Shown one piece after another: positions 8,763-18,732 of a stretch of 64,000 bases of DNA. The DNA lies in NCBI GenBank assembly GCA_938005475.1, contig CALLNY010000014.1, positions 1-64,000 on the forward strand, read 5' to 3'. Origin of the DNA: an uncultured Bacteroidia bacterium (lineage in GTDB: Bacteria > Bacteroidota > Bacteroidia > J057 > CALLMJ01). The position numbers and the translations under genes are program-made. Numbering within the stretch: the first letter of the stretch is position 1; each line of letters starts with the position of its first letter. The notes under the pieces were generated by a model that did not search any database, was not told the origin of the DNA, and saw only the letters and a program-made list of their open reading frames with translations.

Positions 8763-11700
8763 TTATTTAACTATAAACTTACCTGTAATTTGTTGTTCTT
8801 TGAATAGTACTCGGTAACTATAAACACCAGAACTTAGTTTTTCTTTAGATAATTTATAAGCATACAGTCCATTCACTTCAAGCGACTCATTGATTACCAG
8901 TTTACCGATAGCATCGTAGATTTCTAAATTAAGCGTTCCTGTATCACCGGTTTGAATAGAAAGCGTAGCAAAATCGGTCATAGGATTAGGATAGAACTGA
9001 ACGACTAATGGCGAGCCATCAGGTAATAAAATCGCTTCTGCAATGTTAGAATAGCGATAATTTCCGTTATGGTCAATAGCTTTATAACGATAAAAATACT
9101 TGGTGTTCCATTCTACTTGATAATCCATGAATTGATAGTTAGAAGTATTTCCATGAGGAGTAAAAGTTTGTATTTTTTCGTACTGTGTGAAGTAGGGGCT
9201 CAAAGATTTTTCTAGTTCATAATGTGATAAGTCTTGTTCAACGATACTGTTCCACTGTACTTGAATAGCTTTATGAGAATGAATGGGAGAGGCTACAAGC
9301 GGTGTAGTTTCTACGGGAAGCGTAACATCTGCGGTAACAATCGCAAATTCAGAGAAGGAGTCATAACCAGTTCTTTCAAAATCAGAGATACGGGTACTAC
9401 CGTGCCAATTCCATTCATCTGCAGGAGAAGGTAATGAAGGAGAGCGTTTTGCAAGGGCTTTTTCCGAACCTGTATAAACCCAGTAAGTTGAAGGAATGAC
9501 TTGTACGCCATAATCAATACTTCCACTAGGGATAGGACTAGGAATCATTTCCCAGTAACCTTCGGTTTCAAGATGGATATAATTTTTACTTAATTCGGTA
9601 ATTGGCGGTGTCCAAGAAGTAGAAATTCCAGAGTTATAAAAACGCGTTAAGATAGAATTAGTACCCGTTAAAGCGGAGTTCATGTTGAGGAAGATAGGTT
9701 CATAATAGGTATTATTAGAGTTATCACTACCTACGGGGAAGAAGTAAGTAGCAGGGAAGACGGAAGAATTGATAACACGTTGTAAGTGCCCTACGATATG
9801 ACCCCCTGTTCTATTCACTGAACCAAGAGCAGGATTTGCAACTATCATAATGCTCGTATTACCAAGCACATAATTACCTAATGCCGTCGGTAAATTGAGT
9901 AATAACCTTGACATTACCCCTACGTTAGAACTATAATCTTTTATTCCCGTACCCGCAAAATTGAGTTCATAATAAGTTATAGTTGGAGAAGAAGCTAACG
10001 AACGAATGGTTTGATTTCCATTACCATTAAAGGTGATTCTTCCTCCCAGAAGGGTATAAGTACCCGTAAATTCGGGGACAATCAAAGCAGTAGAATTGAG
10101 CGTAGCAATTTGAAGTTCACCGCCTGTCATACGTAACTCTGCTGTACCATTGAATTGGTCTGTACCGTTTGGAACAATGACTAAGCCATTCGTGATGTTA
10201 ACGCTTCGGGTTGCTGTTGTAATCCCTGCTTGCAGGGTTTTAGTTCCTATATTACTGAAAATTAAATTTCTATACGGATTTGCAGGACCTTGCAAGCGTA
10301 AGGTTTGGTTTCCATCACCGTATAATTCCACAGCAGGAGAGTTGGGAGTATTGATTCCATCGATGTAATTATAACTACCTGTAAATTCAGGTAATACAAC
10401 TCCATTTTTAGCAAGTCTTAAAACAGATGCATGCTGCATAATTAAATTCGCCGTACCATTAAAGGTTTTGGTTTCGGCATCCACGAAGTTAAGAGTAGTA
10501 GGGTAAGTTCCGCCGGCATTGGTTATACGCACTTCGCTGCTTACGGAAGTATTGCCTTCCAAATAACGAGTAACCACACAATTAGCAGTGGGATTAGCGA
10601 ATAACAAACGTGCGTAATTGGCTTGTCTTAAATATTGCGTTTGTGTACCTGGTGAGGCAGTATAAAGTTCTACGACCGAAGGTGCGTTCAGTGTATAAGT
10701 TCCTAACAATTCAGGTAAGGTGGGAGAGCCTGCGGTTTTGGCGACCCTTAAAGTACAAGCCGTTGCCGCCATAGTTAGGTCTGCATTTCCGTTAAAAGTA
10801 TTGTTTTGAACATCTACGGTAGCGGTGCCTTGTATCGTTACTAAATGGTTGCAAGTAGTGGTACCAGGTTGGAAGGTTTTTGTTCCAGAACCTTGGAAAA
10901 TCATATCATAATATGGCGTAGAAGCACCTACCGGCAACTGTCTAACAATTTGATTACCAGCACCATAAAAATCAATTGCGCCTGCGGTTAAAGTGTAAGT
11001 ACCTGTAATCTCAGGAAGTACTACACCCAGTTTAGCCAATCGTAATTGCCCACCAGTCATGAGTACATTTCCTGCACCGTTGAGAGTTTGTACACCTGCA
11101 TCTAATGTGCCAGATTCTATTCTTAATAGATTAGAAACACTGTAAATTTGTGGGGAAACTAACGATAAAACATTTGCATTCGCTTGTTTTTTGACAATAA
11201 GATTAGGGAAAGTAGTAGCAGAAGCGATGGTAATACTTTGATTGGTAGTAACATCTTGAGTAGTAATCGTCGGAGAACCATAATCATAAGGGTTAACCCA
11301 AGTTGCTGCCATAGGACCGTCAAAAACAAAAGTGGAAGAAGTCGTAGTATTAAAGGTAGTACCTGCGGCACGAGTGAAGTCTTTCTTAAGAGTAAGAGTA
11401 TTATTCCCTACGTTGAGGGTACCATTATTCAAATTAAAAGAGCGGCAAGAGAGATTATTTTCAAGGGTTAGAACATGAGTAGTAGCCGTACCAGTTTGAT
11501 AGTCTACATCCACATTGAGCCCACCGCCTCTGTAAACACAAGCATTGCCTGCAAAGATGATGTCTGCTGCGGTATTCGTAGTGGTAGTAGTAATGGCACC
11601 ATAGTTATTCAAGAAGCCACCGATGGTTAAGTTTCTATTGTTCTGAATGGTGATGGTACCCGAATTACAAACATTTAGCGCTTGTGCGTTAGCGGAAGAG

Positions 11701-13979
11701 ATAACAGGCATAAATTTTCCGGGACCTAATGTTGTAACATCAGGGATTTGAACGTTTGTAGTAGCATCAGGAACGACGCCTGAACTCCAATTGGAAGCGG
11801 TATGCCAATCAGCGGTATTTCCAAGCCATACTGTGGGCGTAGCAGGAGGAGGAGTTCCCCAAATAATTAGTTTGTCCACCGCAAAAGACGGGTCTGCGGC
11901 ACCCGCACTTCCTGAAATGATAAATCTGAATCGTATTCTTAAATTAGAGATATTTTCGCAAGCGGCAGGCATATTCCAAGTTACTCGTGTCCATTGTCCC
12001 TGTGGAGTACAAGTATTGGAGCGAATGGTAGTAAGATTAGAACCCGCTGGCACTGCGGGCGTAGCTGTTGTAAAATTAGGAGAAGCAGGGGTTGTCCATG
12101 AGGTTCCCCCATCTATTGAATATTGAAAATCGGCTTTACAACAAGTACCTCCCCCCTTTCCAATAAAATCAAACTGTAAAACTAAATTCGTATAACCTAC
12201 GGTACTGATGAGAGGGCTTTGAATAATATCGGTTTCATTTTGCCCACCTGCACAAAAGGCGGCACCCATTCCTGCAGCATAACCAAAATAAAGACTTCTA
12301 TCTCCCATGTTCGCTGCTCCACACATTACGGGCGGTCTTGCAGATTCTCCATCATCAACACGCCACTGGTTGTTAAATCCAACCCATGAACATAAACCAC
12401 TTCCTTCATTTTGAGTAACATTCCATCCTAAAAAATCATCGTCTGCGTTCCAATCATAACTTACAATAGGTACGCTTCCGGCAGAGGCAGCGCCACATTC
12501 ACAATTTACAGCATTGATATAACTGGTTTTGGTAAGGTTTGCGGAGCCATCTTGGTTGGTTGCTGTCAGTGTAACGGTGTATAATCCAACTGCCCCCAAA
12601 GTTACTTGCGGATGGGTAGAAGTGCTGGTAGTAGCATTTACGTAAGTAACAGTTCCGGGTCCAGTAATACTCCATGAATAAGTTACGGGGTTCCTACTTG
12701 GTACAGAGACTGTTTGATTATTAAAAGTAACTACCGTTTGAGAACCGCCCACAGGCGTAGGAGAAGTAGCACATATCGTAGTATAATCCGCTGTAAAATC
12801 AACAACAGGTAGGCATTGTGCAAGGGTTATATTTCTTGAGAAGGTTACTTGGCAACCAGAGCCATAGAGTACGGTAAGGGTTACGGTTTTAGTACCGAAG
12901 GATTGGGAGTTATCAAACATAAATTGAGGTTCAAAACTGGTAGCACTAGTTGAATTGACATAAGTTGCACCGGGAATATTCCATAAATAACCTGTAATAC
13001 CGGATCCTGAGGTATTATTTCGGATAGAAGTAACCTGTTCTAATTTACAAACTGAAAGGGTCGTGATAATAAAATTACCGATACCCCCGAAATCAAAGTC
13101 AGCAGTAGGTCCAATTTCTTTAAGGACAATATTATCCACGTTGAAGCCAGCCATAAGGGTATAATCTGCGGTTGTATTGATAGCGTCACCGTCATTTCTC
13201 CAACGGAAGGCTAAGCGTAAAGTAGTAATACCTTCACATTCAGCAGGAAGAAGCCATCTTCGCATTTCCCAGTTATTACAAGTTCCGGCAAGGAACCAGG
13301 CAGTAGGTCCAATATTATCTGCTAAAACTTTCCAAGTTACACCGGAATTAATACTATATAAAATTGTTCCGTAGGAATGGGATTGTGTTTGGTCTCCGCC
13401 TAAAAAGAACTGTCCTTCTAAATAGATATTACATTTTCCGACGGTGCTTATATCTTGGGTTAGATAAGCGTATTGGTCAGAGGAAGAGGCACCAGAAGAA
13501 GTAGGACCGTTTACATTTAAGATGGAATATTCATCCGCATAATCAGCGGGACCGTTGTTCATGCCAAAGTCATAACTATCGGAACAACCTTGGAAAGTGA
13601 TATGCAAACTACGGTTGGTGACAGGAGCACCGGGGTCAGGATTAGGCAAGTTATTCGGTGATGAACAATTGTAATTTCTTCCTCTCACAAAACGGGATGA
13701 ATAACTATCTGTGGAACCATTAGGTAGAACTCCATAGGGATTGTTCTCTGGGGTGTTCACATCGTTGATAATCCAATAGTTATTGCACGATTGATTGGTA
13801 ATGTAATTCAATCCTGTAATCCCCGGAGGGGTAGGATTGGTTTTAGACCCCGGAGCATTTTCTGTAGCCCAACGGGTATTCGCACCAGCATCATTAAAAT
13901 CTTCACTCCAAAAAACTTGGGCTTGAAGATTAGAAAGAGCAAGACTATGGATAAGAAAAATAAAATAAAAATGCTTCAT
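8763..13979 (-). CDS. giant T9SS-secreted protein with PKD-like domains and repeats
   Basis: A 1738-residue extracellular protein. In order, it has a signal peptide (1-20), a jelly-roll/MAM-like region (21-290), two PKD-like domains (~292-390 and ~393-492), and a second jelly-roll-like region (~505-708). It continues with a beta-helix-like repeat region (~715-1400), where a unit containing LPExTGTYxL and fxGxGNQxxR recurs near residues 988, 1088, 1196 and 1301. An FN3-like domain (~1555-1655) follows. The end is a type A Por secretion sorting domain (1658-1738: FYPNP near the start, then LEIYDAIGKLV and SGVYSYRVLF). It would be exported by the type IX system and attached to or released from the surface; adhesion is a likely role but unproven. 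T9SS core genes are not in the window. Confidence 0.88.
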   Translation of the reverse strand: MKHFYFIFLIHSLALSNLQAQVFWSEDFNDAGANTRWATENAPGSKTNPTPPGITGLNYITNQSCNNYWIINDVNTPENNPYGVLPNGSTDSYSSRFVRGRNYNCSSPNNLPNPDPGAPVTNRSLHITFQGCSDSYDFGMNNGPADYADEYSILNVNGPTSSGASSSDQYAYLTQDISTVGKCNIYLEGQFFLGGDQTQSHSYGTILYSINSGVTWKVLADNIGPTAWFLAGTCNNWEMRRWLLPAECEGITTLRLAFRWRNDGDAINTTADYTLMAGFNVDNIVLKEIGPTADFDFGGIGNFIITTLSVCKLEQVTSIRNNTSGSGITGYLWNIPGATYVNSTSATSFEPQFMFDNSQSFGTKTVTLTVLYGSGCQVTFSRNITLAQCLPVVDFTADYTTICATSPTPVGGSQTVVTFNNQTVSVPSRNPVTYSWSITGPGTVTYVNATTSTSTHPQVTLGAVGLYTVTLTATNQDGSANLTKTSYINAVNCECGAASAGSVPIVSYDWNADDDFLGWNVTQNEGSGLCSWVGFNNQWRVDDGESARPPVMCGAANMGDRSLYFGYAAGMGAAFCAGGQNETDIIQSPLISTVGYTNLVLQFDFIGKGGGTCCKADFQYSIDGGTSWTTPASPNFTTATPAVPAGSNLTTIRSNTCTPQGQWTRVTWNMPAACENISNLRIRFRFIISGSAGAADPSFAVDKLIIWGTPPPATPTVWLGNTADWHTASNWSSGVVPDATTNVQIPDVTTLGPGKFMPVISSANAQALNVCNSGTITIQNNRNLTIGGFLNNYGAITTTTTNTAADIIFAGNACVYRGGGLNVDVDYQTGTATTHVLTLENNLSCRSFNLNNGTLNVGNNTLTLKKDFTRAAGTTFNTTTSSTFVFDGPMAATWVNPYDYGSPTITTQDVTTNQSITIASATTFPNLIVKKQANANVLSLVSPQIYSVSNLLRIESGTLDAGVQTLNGAGNVLMTGGQLRLAKLGVVLPEITGTYTLTAGAIDFYGAGNQIVRQLPVGASTPYYDMIFQGSGTKTFQPGTTTCNHLVTIQGTATVDVQNNTFNGNADLTMAATACTLRVAKTAGSPTLPELLGTYTLNAPSVVELYTASPGTQTQYLRQANYARLLFANPTANCVVTRYLEGNTSVSSEVRITNAGGTYPTTLNFVDAETKTFNGTANLIMQHASVLRLAKNGVVLPEFTGSYNYIDGINTPNSPAVELYGDGNQTLRLQGPANPYRNLIFSNIGTKTLQAGITTATRSVNITNGLVIVPNGTDQFNGTAELRMTGGELQIATLNSTALIVPEFTGTYTLLGGRITFNGNGNQTIRSLASSPTITYYELNFAGTGIKDYSSNVGVMSRLLLNLPTALGNYVLGNTSIMIVANPALGSVNRTGGHIVGHLQRVINSSVFPATYFFPVGSDNSNNTYYEPIFLNMNSALTGTNSILTRFYNSGISTSWTPPITELSKNYIHLETEGYWEMIPSPIPSGSIDYGVQVIPSTYWVYTGSEKALAKRSPSLPSPADEWNWHGSTRISDFERTGYDSFSEFAIVTADVTLPVETTPLVASPIHSHKAIQVQWNSIVEQDLSHYELEKSLSPYFTQYEKIQTFTPHGNTSNYQFMDYQVEWNTKYFYRYKAIDHNGNYRYSNIAEAILLPDGSPLVVQFYPNPMTDFATLSIQTGDTGTLNLEIYDAIGKLVINESLEVNGLYAYKLSKEKLSSGVYSYRVLFKEQQITGKFIVK

Positions 13980-14000
13980 AAGTTATGATTATTTTTTTTG

Positions 14001-14008
14001 CAAAGATA
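14001..14008 (-). promoter_or_regulatory. -7 box TATCTTTG for the T9SS cargo gene
   Basis: Read on the minus strand, TATCTTTG ends 21 bases before the ATG at 13979. It is the likely promoter of both large surface-protein genes. Confidence 0.6.
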
Positions 14009-14208
14009 ACTTTTTTGATGTATTAAACAATAGGTGTCTGAAAAAAGTTTAAATTTTTCTTACAATGATATTTTGTTAAAAAATGTAAAATAAAAATTTT
14101 AATTGTTGATAATCATAGTATTAGTATTTTAAAATTGAGGTTTTTTCTTACATCAATAAATTTTTTGAGATAAGGATAAGGAGCTTTTTCGAGTTAAGAT
14201 GAGGTGTT

Positions 14209-14907
14209 TTAGGGGTTGTAAGAATTTTCCCATTTATGGAAGAGGTCGGGGCGTAATTTTTGAGTTTTTTGTAGGGAGGCTTGCAATCTCCACTCTTCAA
14301 TTTTCTGGTGGTCTCCTGATAGTAGTATTTCAGGGACTTTCATACCTTCAAATACAGCCGGTCTAGTATAACAAGGGGCATCTAGGAGCCCATTTTGAAA
14401 GGAGTCAGAGAGTGCAGAAGTTTCATCATTTAGTACGCCGGGAATAAGTCTAACAATAGCATCTACCAAAACCAAAGCTGGTAGTTCACCGCCTGAAAGT
14501 ACATAATCCCCGATAGAAATTTCTTTGGTTACATATTTATCGCGAATGCGTTGGTCAATACCTTTGTAATGGCCTGCAATAAGTAATAAATTTTGCTTCA
14601 AGGAGAGTTGATTGGCTATTTTTTGATTGAAAGTTAGACCATCTGGGGTTAAAAAAATAATTTCGTCATAAGGTATGTTTTGAGATAAAGATTGAATAGC
14701 ATTAGCGAGCGGAGGAGCAGATAAAACCATTCCTGGTCCGCCACCGTATGGATAATCATCTACACTTCGGTGTTTATCTAAGCTGTAATCCCTTAAATTA
14801 TGCACATAAACTTCTAATAGTTTTTTTTGTTGGGCACGTTGTAGTATGCTATGATTTAAAGGACTGTATAATAATTCGGGAACACAACTTAGAACATCAA
14901 TTCTCAT
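14209..14907 (-). CDS. trmD: tRNA (guanine37-N1)-methyltransferase
   Basis: This 232-residue SPOUT-class enzyme methylates G37 of tRNAs to prevent frameshifting. The start MRIDVLSCVPELL, PYGGGPGMVLSAPPL (residues ~52-66), GHYKGIDQRI and the knot segment EISIGDYVLSGGELPALVLVDAI are all hallmark TrmD motifs, with AdoMet bound in the knot. It is the last gene of a six-gene minus-strand operon and starts 3 bases after ppx. In many bacteria trmD sits with rpsP, rimM and rplS; that cluster is not present here. Confidence 0.96.
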   Translation of the reverse strand: MRIDVLSCVPELLYSPLNHSILQRAQQKKLLEVYVHNLRDYSLDKHRSVDDYPYGGGPGMVLSAPPLANAIQSLSQNIPYDEIIFLTPDGLTFNQKIANQLSLKQNLLLIAGHYKGIDQRIRDKYVTKEISIGDYVLSGGELPALVLVDAIVRLIPGVLNDETSALSDSFQNGLLDAPCYTRPAVFEGMKVPEILLSGDHQKIEEWRLQASLQKTQKLRPDLFHKWENSYNP

Positions 14908-14910
14908 AAA

Positions 14911-16482
14911 CTAAATGATTACCTTCTGCGTAATAGGTAGTAAATTTAATTTAACCTTAAAAGCTTCTTCAAATAAAACTTTTTCTTTATTAGCGGCTTC
15001 AATTTCAGGAGTAATATCTTCATTAGCAATTACATAGATATTAACCGTTTGTGGTGTACATTCAACATTGAGTTTTTGAACTAGACCACGATGTCCTTTA
15101 TCTAAATGGTCTGCAATTCTTAAGAAAGAAGCTAATTTTTTTACCATGTTTTTGTGTTCAGGGGTTAATATGTTGAAGTAAGGGTGTTCTTTAGAAGGTA
15201 AACTTTTTCTGTGGTAACGGACGATATTACCGATAAGTAAGAGTTCATCATTGGAAAATCCGGGCATTTGGGAGTTCATAATAATGTATTGCCCGTGTTT
15301 ATGATGCCCACTTCTATGAATAAAGTAACCTACATCATGCAATAAAGTGGAGTAAGTTAGTAATTCTTTTTCTAGTTCAGCATAGCCATGTAGTTCGTGG
15401 GTTTGTTCAAATAAAGATAGCGCTAGGTAGAGAACCTTTTGGGTATGTTGCTCGGAACAATTGAACTTCTTGAATAAAAAAGAAACCGATTTCTCTCGAA
15501 GTGATTTATCTTTGTTAGAAGAGGCGCCCATTCCATGAATTTTACAACCTAAGTGGGTAAAGACGATACCATCTTTCAATGCATAAGTAGAAACAAGAAA
15601 CTGTTGCAAAGAAAGGTGTTTTTGAATAGTAGCAATTAAAATGGCGGCAACGTTGATGAGGTCAACTCTTTGTTTATCCATACCTTGGATTTGTAGGCGT
15701 TGCTCACGATTAGAAGCAATAAGCTGTTGATAAATCTTATTAAACTGTTCAGGGTGAAAGCGATAGCCGTTAATATTACCCTCAGCGGAGAGGGTATCAC
15801 CATTTTGATAGGCAATCATAGTAGCAAGCGTTTCAAAAGCACCACTTGTACCAATAAGTTTTTTTACTTTAAATTCTTTAACTTCTTCAATTAAAGATTT
15901 AAGTTCTTGGTAATAGTAATTTTCAATACGAGTTATTTCATGGGGAGTGATAGGGTCAGAAGGTTTAAAGGTTTCATAAATTCTGGAAGCTCCCAGTTTT
16001 AGGCTTCGTAATAACAAGGGATGGAGACTATTCGCTACAATAAATTCAACAGACCCCCCTCCAATATCCATTATTAAGACGGGTTCCTCGCTTGATAATT
16101 GAATACCATTTTTAACACCTTCATAAATCAAAGCGGCTTCTTCATTTCCATTGATAATTCTAATTGCAATGCCCGTTTGTTCGTAAACTTTATCAATAAA
16201 ATCTTGCCCATTCTTTGCGGTTCTTACAGCAGAAGTAGCAAAAGCAATAATACGATTACATTTATGTTGCTGTATGAATTGAGAATATTTTTTTATTGCA
16301 TTCAATCCTCTCTGAAAAGCAGGTTCCGCAATTCTATCTGTGTCAATACCACCTTCTCCTAATTTGACCATTTCCTTGAACTTATGTTTAATGTAAAACT
16401 CTCCTTCTGGATTTACATCAGTAATAAGCAAATGAAAAGTGTTTGTACCTACATCAATGACCGCTACGGATTCTTTTTCCAT
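14911..16482 (-). CDS. ppx: exopolyphosphatase / pppGpp phosphohydrolase family protein (Ppx/GppA)
   Basis: About 523 residues. The N-terminal actin-like ATPase fold starts with VAVIDVGTNTFHLLI and has the second phosphate motif DIGGGSVEFI near residue 140. The C-terminal HD-type region has LLHDVGYFIHRSGHHKHGQ, with metal-binding His-Asp. The family removes terminal phosphates from polyphosphate or pppGpp; which activity dominates cannot be told. The longest frame begins with a TTG at 16485, but the next codon is ATG and is preferred. It is the fifth gene of the DUF983-to-trmD operon. Confidence 0.9.
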   Translation of the reverse strand: MEKESVAVIDVGTNTFHLLITDVNPEGEFYIKHKFKEMVKLGEGGIDTDRIAEPAFQRGLNAIKKYSQFIQQHKCNRIIAFATSAVRTAKNGQDFIDKVYEQTGIAIRIINGNEEAALIYEGVKNGIQLSSEEPVLIMDIGGGSVEFIVANSLHPLLLRSLKLGASRIYETFKPSDPITPHEITRIENYYYQELKSLIEEVKEFKVKKLIGTSGAFETLATMIAYQNGDTLSAEGNINGYRFHPEQFNKIYQQLIASNREQRLQIQGMDKQRVDLINVAAILIATIQKHLSLQQFLVSTYALKDGIVFTHLGCKIHGMGASSNKDKSLREKSVSFLFKKFNCSEQHTQKVLYLALSLFEQTHELHGYAELEKELLTYSTLLHDVGYFIHRSGHHKHGQYIIMNSQMPGFSNDELLLIGNIVRYHRKSLPSKEHPYFNILTPEHKNMVKKLASFLRIADHLDKGHRGLVQKLNVECTPQTVNIYVIANEDITPEIEAANKEKVLFEEAFKVKLNLLPITQKVII

Positions 16483-16519
16483 CAAGCAAAATTACGAATA
16501 GCTAACAAAATTTGAAAAT

Positions 16520-17482
16520 TTAAGTACAAATATCGTTTAAAATTTGGTTTTCAATAACATAAGGAGCTAACAACGTTCCTTTTGAGCCCATTCCATTGAC
16601 CATAAAAACATTGGAATAATGTGCAGATTGCAAAAATAAAGGTTTACGTTCTTTTAAAATAGGGCGTATTCCAATAGATTTTTGGATGATTCTGTAAGGG
16701 ACCTTTAAAAATTGGGACAAAAAATCTTCTAATTCCTTTGTTGGATAGTAATTAGAGAAATCTGTCTCTCTTAAATAAGTAGCACCAAGCCAGTAATAAT
16801 CATATCCCAAAGGAATAAGGGTTAGTTTTTGAAACTGAACAATCTCCCCTAAATTTAATGCAGGAGCATGAAAAATAATTATCTCTCCTAAAGCATTCTC
16901 CCATTTCAAACCAGGAAATAATCCAAAATACGCTTCTTGGTAACCTCTGCAAAGAAAAATTTTATCAAATTTATTACAAGGTATTTTCTCATTAAAATGC
17001 TTATGAAAGAAACGATTAGATTTTTTTAAGTACTCATGGATGAGTTCTAACAAAAAAACAAGGTTAACACGGTAAGCTGGCTCTATTTGCAAGCAATTTG
17101 CTTGTATTTTTAGGGTATCTATTGAGAAATGGGTTTTTAAATTCATGAAATGAAGGTATTCAGGATGATTTTGCTTGAGTTGGTAGTGCTTGAATAAATC
17201 TGGATTATCAATGAAACGATAAATTTTATGGGGATAAACCAGTGGTACATGAAAAAAATTTTCTATTTCATGGTAACAATTCAGAGCACAGTGTAGTAGG
17301 AGGTCGTAATTTTCCAATTTAGCAAGACGCTTTCCTGTAATAGGATTGATAAGCCCTGCGGCGGTTTGAGAGGCTGAAGGAATTTGGGGATTTGCCCATA
17401 ACTCAAAATCAATATTTTTTTTTAATAATCTCCATGCTAAAAGAGTTCCTGTAATTCCCGCACCCACTATTAAAACTTTCAT
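16520..17482 (-). CDS. FAD-dependent oxidoreductase (DAO family)
   Basis: A 320-residue flavoprotein with the dinucleotide-binding motif GAGITGTLLAWRLL at residues 7-20 and the DAO-type second strand SQTAAGLINPITGKR near 38-52. The C-terminal motif GIRPILKERKP, then GMGSKGTLLAPYV, is the usual end of DAO enzymes. The family oxidises amine-carbon bonds in glycine, D-amino acids or modified tRNA bases. A role as a stand-alone partner of MnmD (encoded at 22.5 kb) is possible because MnmC fuses exactly these two activities, but the sequence does not prove it. It starts 6 bases after udk, in the same operon. Confidence 0.8.
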   Translation of the reverse strand: MKVLIVGAGITGTLLAWRLLKKNIDFELWANPQIPSASQTAAGLINPITGKRLAKLENYDLLLHCALNCYHEIENFFHVPLVYPHKIYRFIDNPDLFKHYQLKQNHPEYLHFMNLKTHFSIDTLKIQANCLQIEPAYRVNLVFLLELIHEYLKKSNRFFHKHFNEKIPCNKFDKIFLCRGYQEAYFGLFPGLKWENALGEIIIFHAPALNLGEIVQFQKLTLIPLGYDYYWLGATYLRETDFSNYYPTKELEDFLSQFLKVPYRIIQKSIGIRPILKERKPLFLQSAHYSNVFMVNGMGSKGTLLAPYVIENQILNDICT

Positions 17483-17488
17483 TTTAAG

Positions 17489-18136
17489 CTATTGATAATC
17501 CGATGCTTTGGTGAGAAGATAATATTTCAAATGATTCACTACTACTTCCACACCATAAGGGATTTCGTTAGTATTGTTCTGGATAATAATATCAGCGTAT
17601 TGTTTGGTAGGTTCTACAAACTGCCTATACATAGGCACCACATGGTTAGCATATTGTTCTAAAATATTTTCTAATGAGTATCCTCTATCCTGGTGATCAC
17701 GGCTTATTCTACGTATCAATTTAATGTGTTCATCAGCTTCTACAAAAACTTTTAAATCTAATAATTTACGAATTTCTTTTTTATAAAAAACAAAGAGCCC
17801 TTCAATAACTAAAATAGGTGCAAGATGATAGGTAATCCAATTTTCAGGTTTATTAGGATTATTGAAATGATATTCTTTGATTTTGAGTTCATTACCTTCC
17901 AATAAAAACAGTAAATCATGATAAAATTTATCTAAATCAAGAGCATTAGGGTGGTCAAAGTTGATGGTACCGTCAGGTTGAACGGTTTGTTGGTCTTTAG
18001 GCTTGTAATAATTGTCAAGAGATATAATTGTAACTTGTTGATTATTAAATGATTTTGCTATACTATTTAAAAGAAACGTTTTCCCTGAAGCAGAACCACC
18101 TGCAATTCCAACAAGTAAAGGTTTAATCAGCTGCAT
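17489..18136 (-). CDS. udk: uridine kinase
   Basis: This 215-residue P-loop kinase salvages uridine and cytidine to their monophosphates. GIAGGSASGKT (residues 10-20) is the Walker A motif. SLDNYYK, NFDHPNALD and IVIEGLF-type segments follow in the order expected for Udk, with a lid helix rich in Arg (RRISRDHQDRGY). It sits 2 bases after rdgB, which also acts on nucleotides, and 6 bases before the flavoprotein. Confidence 0.93.
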   Translation of the reverse strand: MQLIKPLLVGIAGGSASGKTFLLNSIAKSFNNQQVTIISLDNYYKPKDQQTVQPDGTINFDHPNALDLDKFYHDLLFLLEGNELKIKEYHFNNPNKPENWITYHLAPILVIEGLFVFYKKEIRKLLDLKVFVEADEHIKLIRRISRDHQDRGYSLENILEQYANHVVPMYRQFVEPTKQYADIIIQNNTNEIPYGVEVVVNHLKYYLLTKASDYQ

Positions 18137-18138
18137 GT

Positions 18139-18732
18139 TTAACGATGCAAATGTAAATAGTTTTTTAGTTTTTGCAAAGCCAGAGCTCTGTGAGAAATTT
18201 GATTTTTTTGCTCGGGATTCATTTGGGCGAAAGTTTGCAAAAAGCTATCAGGAATAAATACAGGGTCATAACCAAAACCTTGATTTCCCATAGGTTCTTT
18301 TGCAATGTAACCTTTGATTATACCTTCAAAAGTTTTCAATACTACACCATCATAAAATGCTATAACGGTTCTAAATTGAGCTTTTCTAGAATCAGAGTTT
18401 AAGGCATTTTTTTCTTGAAGTTTGAGTAGTAGTTTTTGAATATTTTTTGAGTTATCTGGTGGTTCACCTGCATACCTTGCACTCATAACACCAGGCTCTC
18501 CCCCCAAAATCTCAACTTCTAAACCAGTATCATCGGCAATACAAGGCATCTGAACTTGCTCAAAGTAAGATTTTGCTTTTAGGATAGCGTTCCCTTCTAA
18601 TGTAAGCTCAGTTTCCTGTATTTCTTGGATATAGATATCCTGAAAACTGATAAGTTGGTATTCCAAACCTAAAATTTGAGTAAGCTCTTTTAATTTTTTA
18701 GGATTATGTGTACCAACAAAAAGTTTTTTCAT
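18139..18732 (-). CDS. rdgB: XTP/dITP pyrophosphatase (HAM1/RdgB)
   Basis: A 197-residue house-cleaning enzyme that hydrolyses dITP, dUTP-like and XTP nucleotides so they are not built into DNA. It begins FVGTHNPKKLKEL, the substrate-binding SxNxxKxxE-type strand with Thr-His replacing Ser-Gly. It then has ADDTGLEVEILGGEPGVMSARYAG near residues 67-90 and a GYDPVFIP loop, then SHRALAL at the end. Its ATG directly follows the DUF983 stop, so the two are translationally coupled. Confidence 0.95.
   Translation of the reverse strand: MKKLFVGTHNPKKLKELTQILGLEYQLISFQDIYIQEIQETELTLEGNAILKAKSYFEQVQMPCIADDTGLEVEILGGEPGVMSARYAGEPPDNSKNIQKLLLKLQEKNALNSDSRKAQFRTVIAFYDGVVLKTFEGIIKGYIAKEPMGNQGFGYDPVFIPDSFLQTFAQMNPEQKNQISHRALALQKLKNYLHLHR

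Noticed and set aside
11159-12126. several frames inside the giant T9SS gene
   Set aside because: Shadows of a gene with clear domain structure and normal reading through the whole region.
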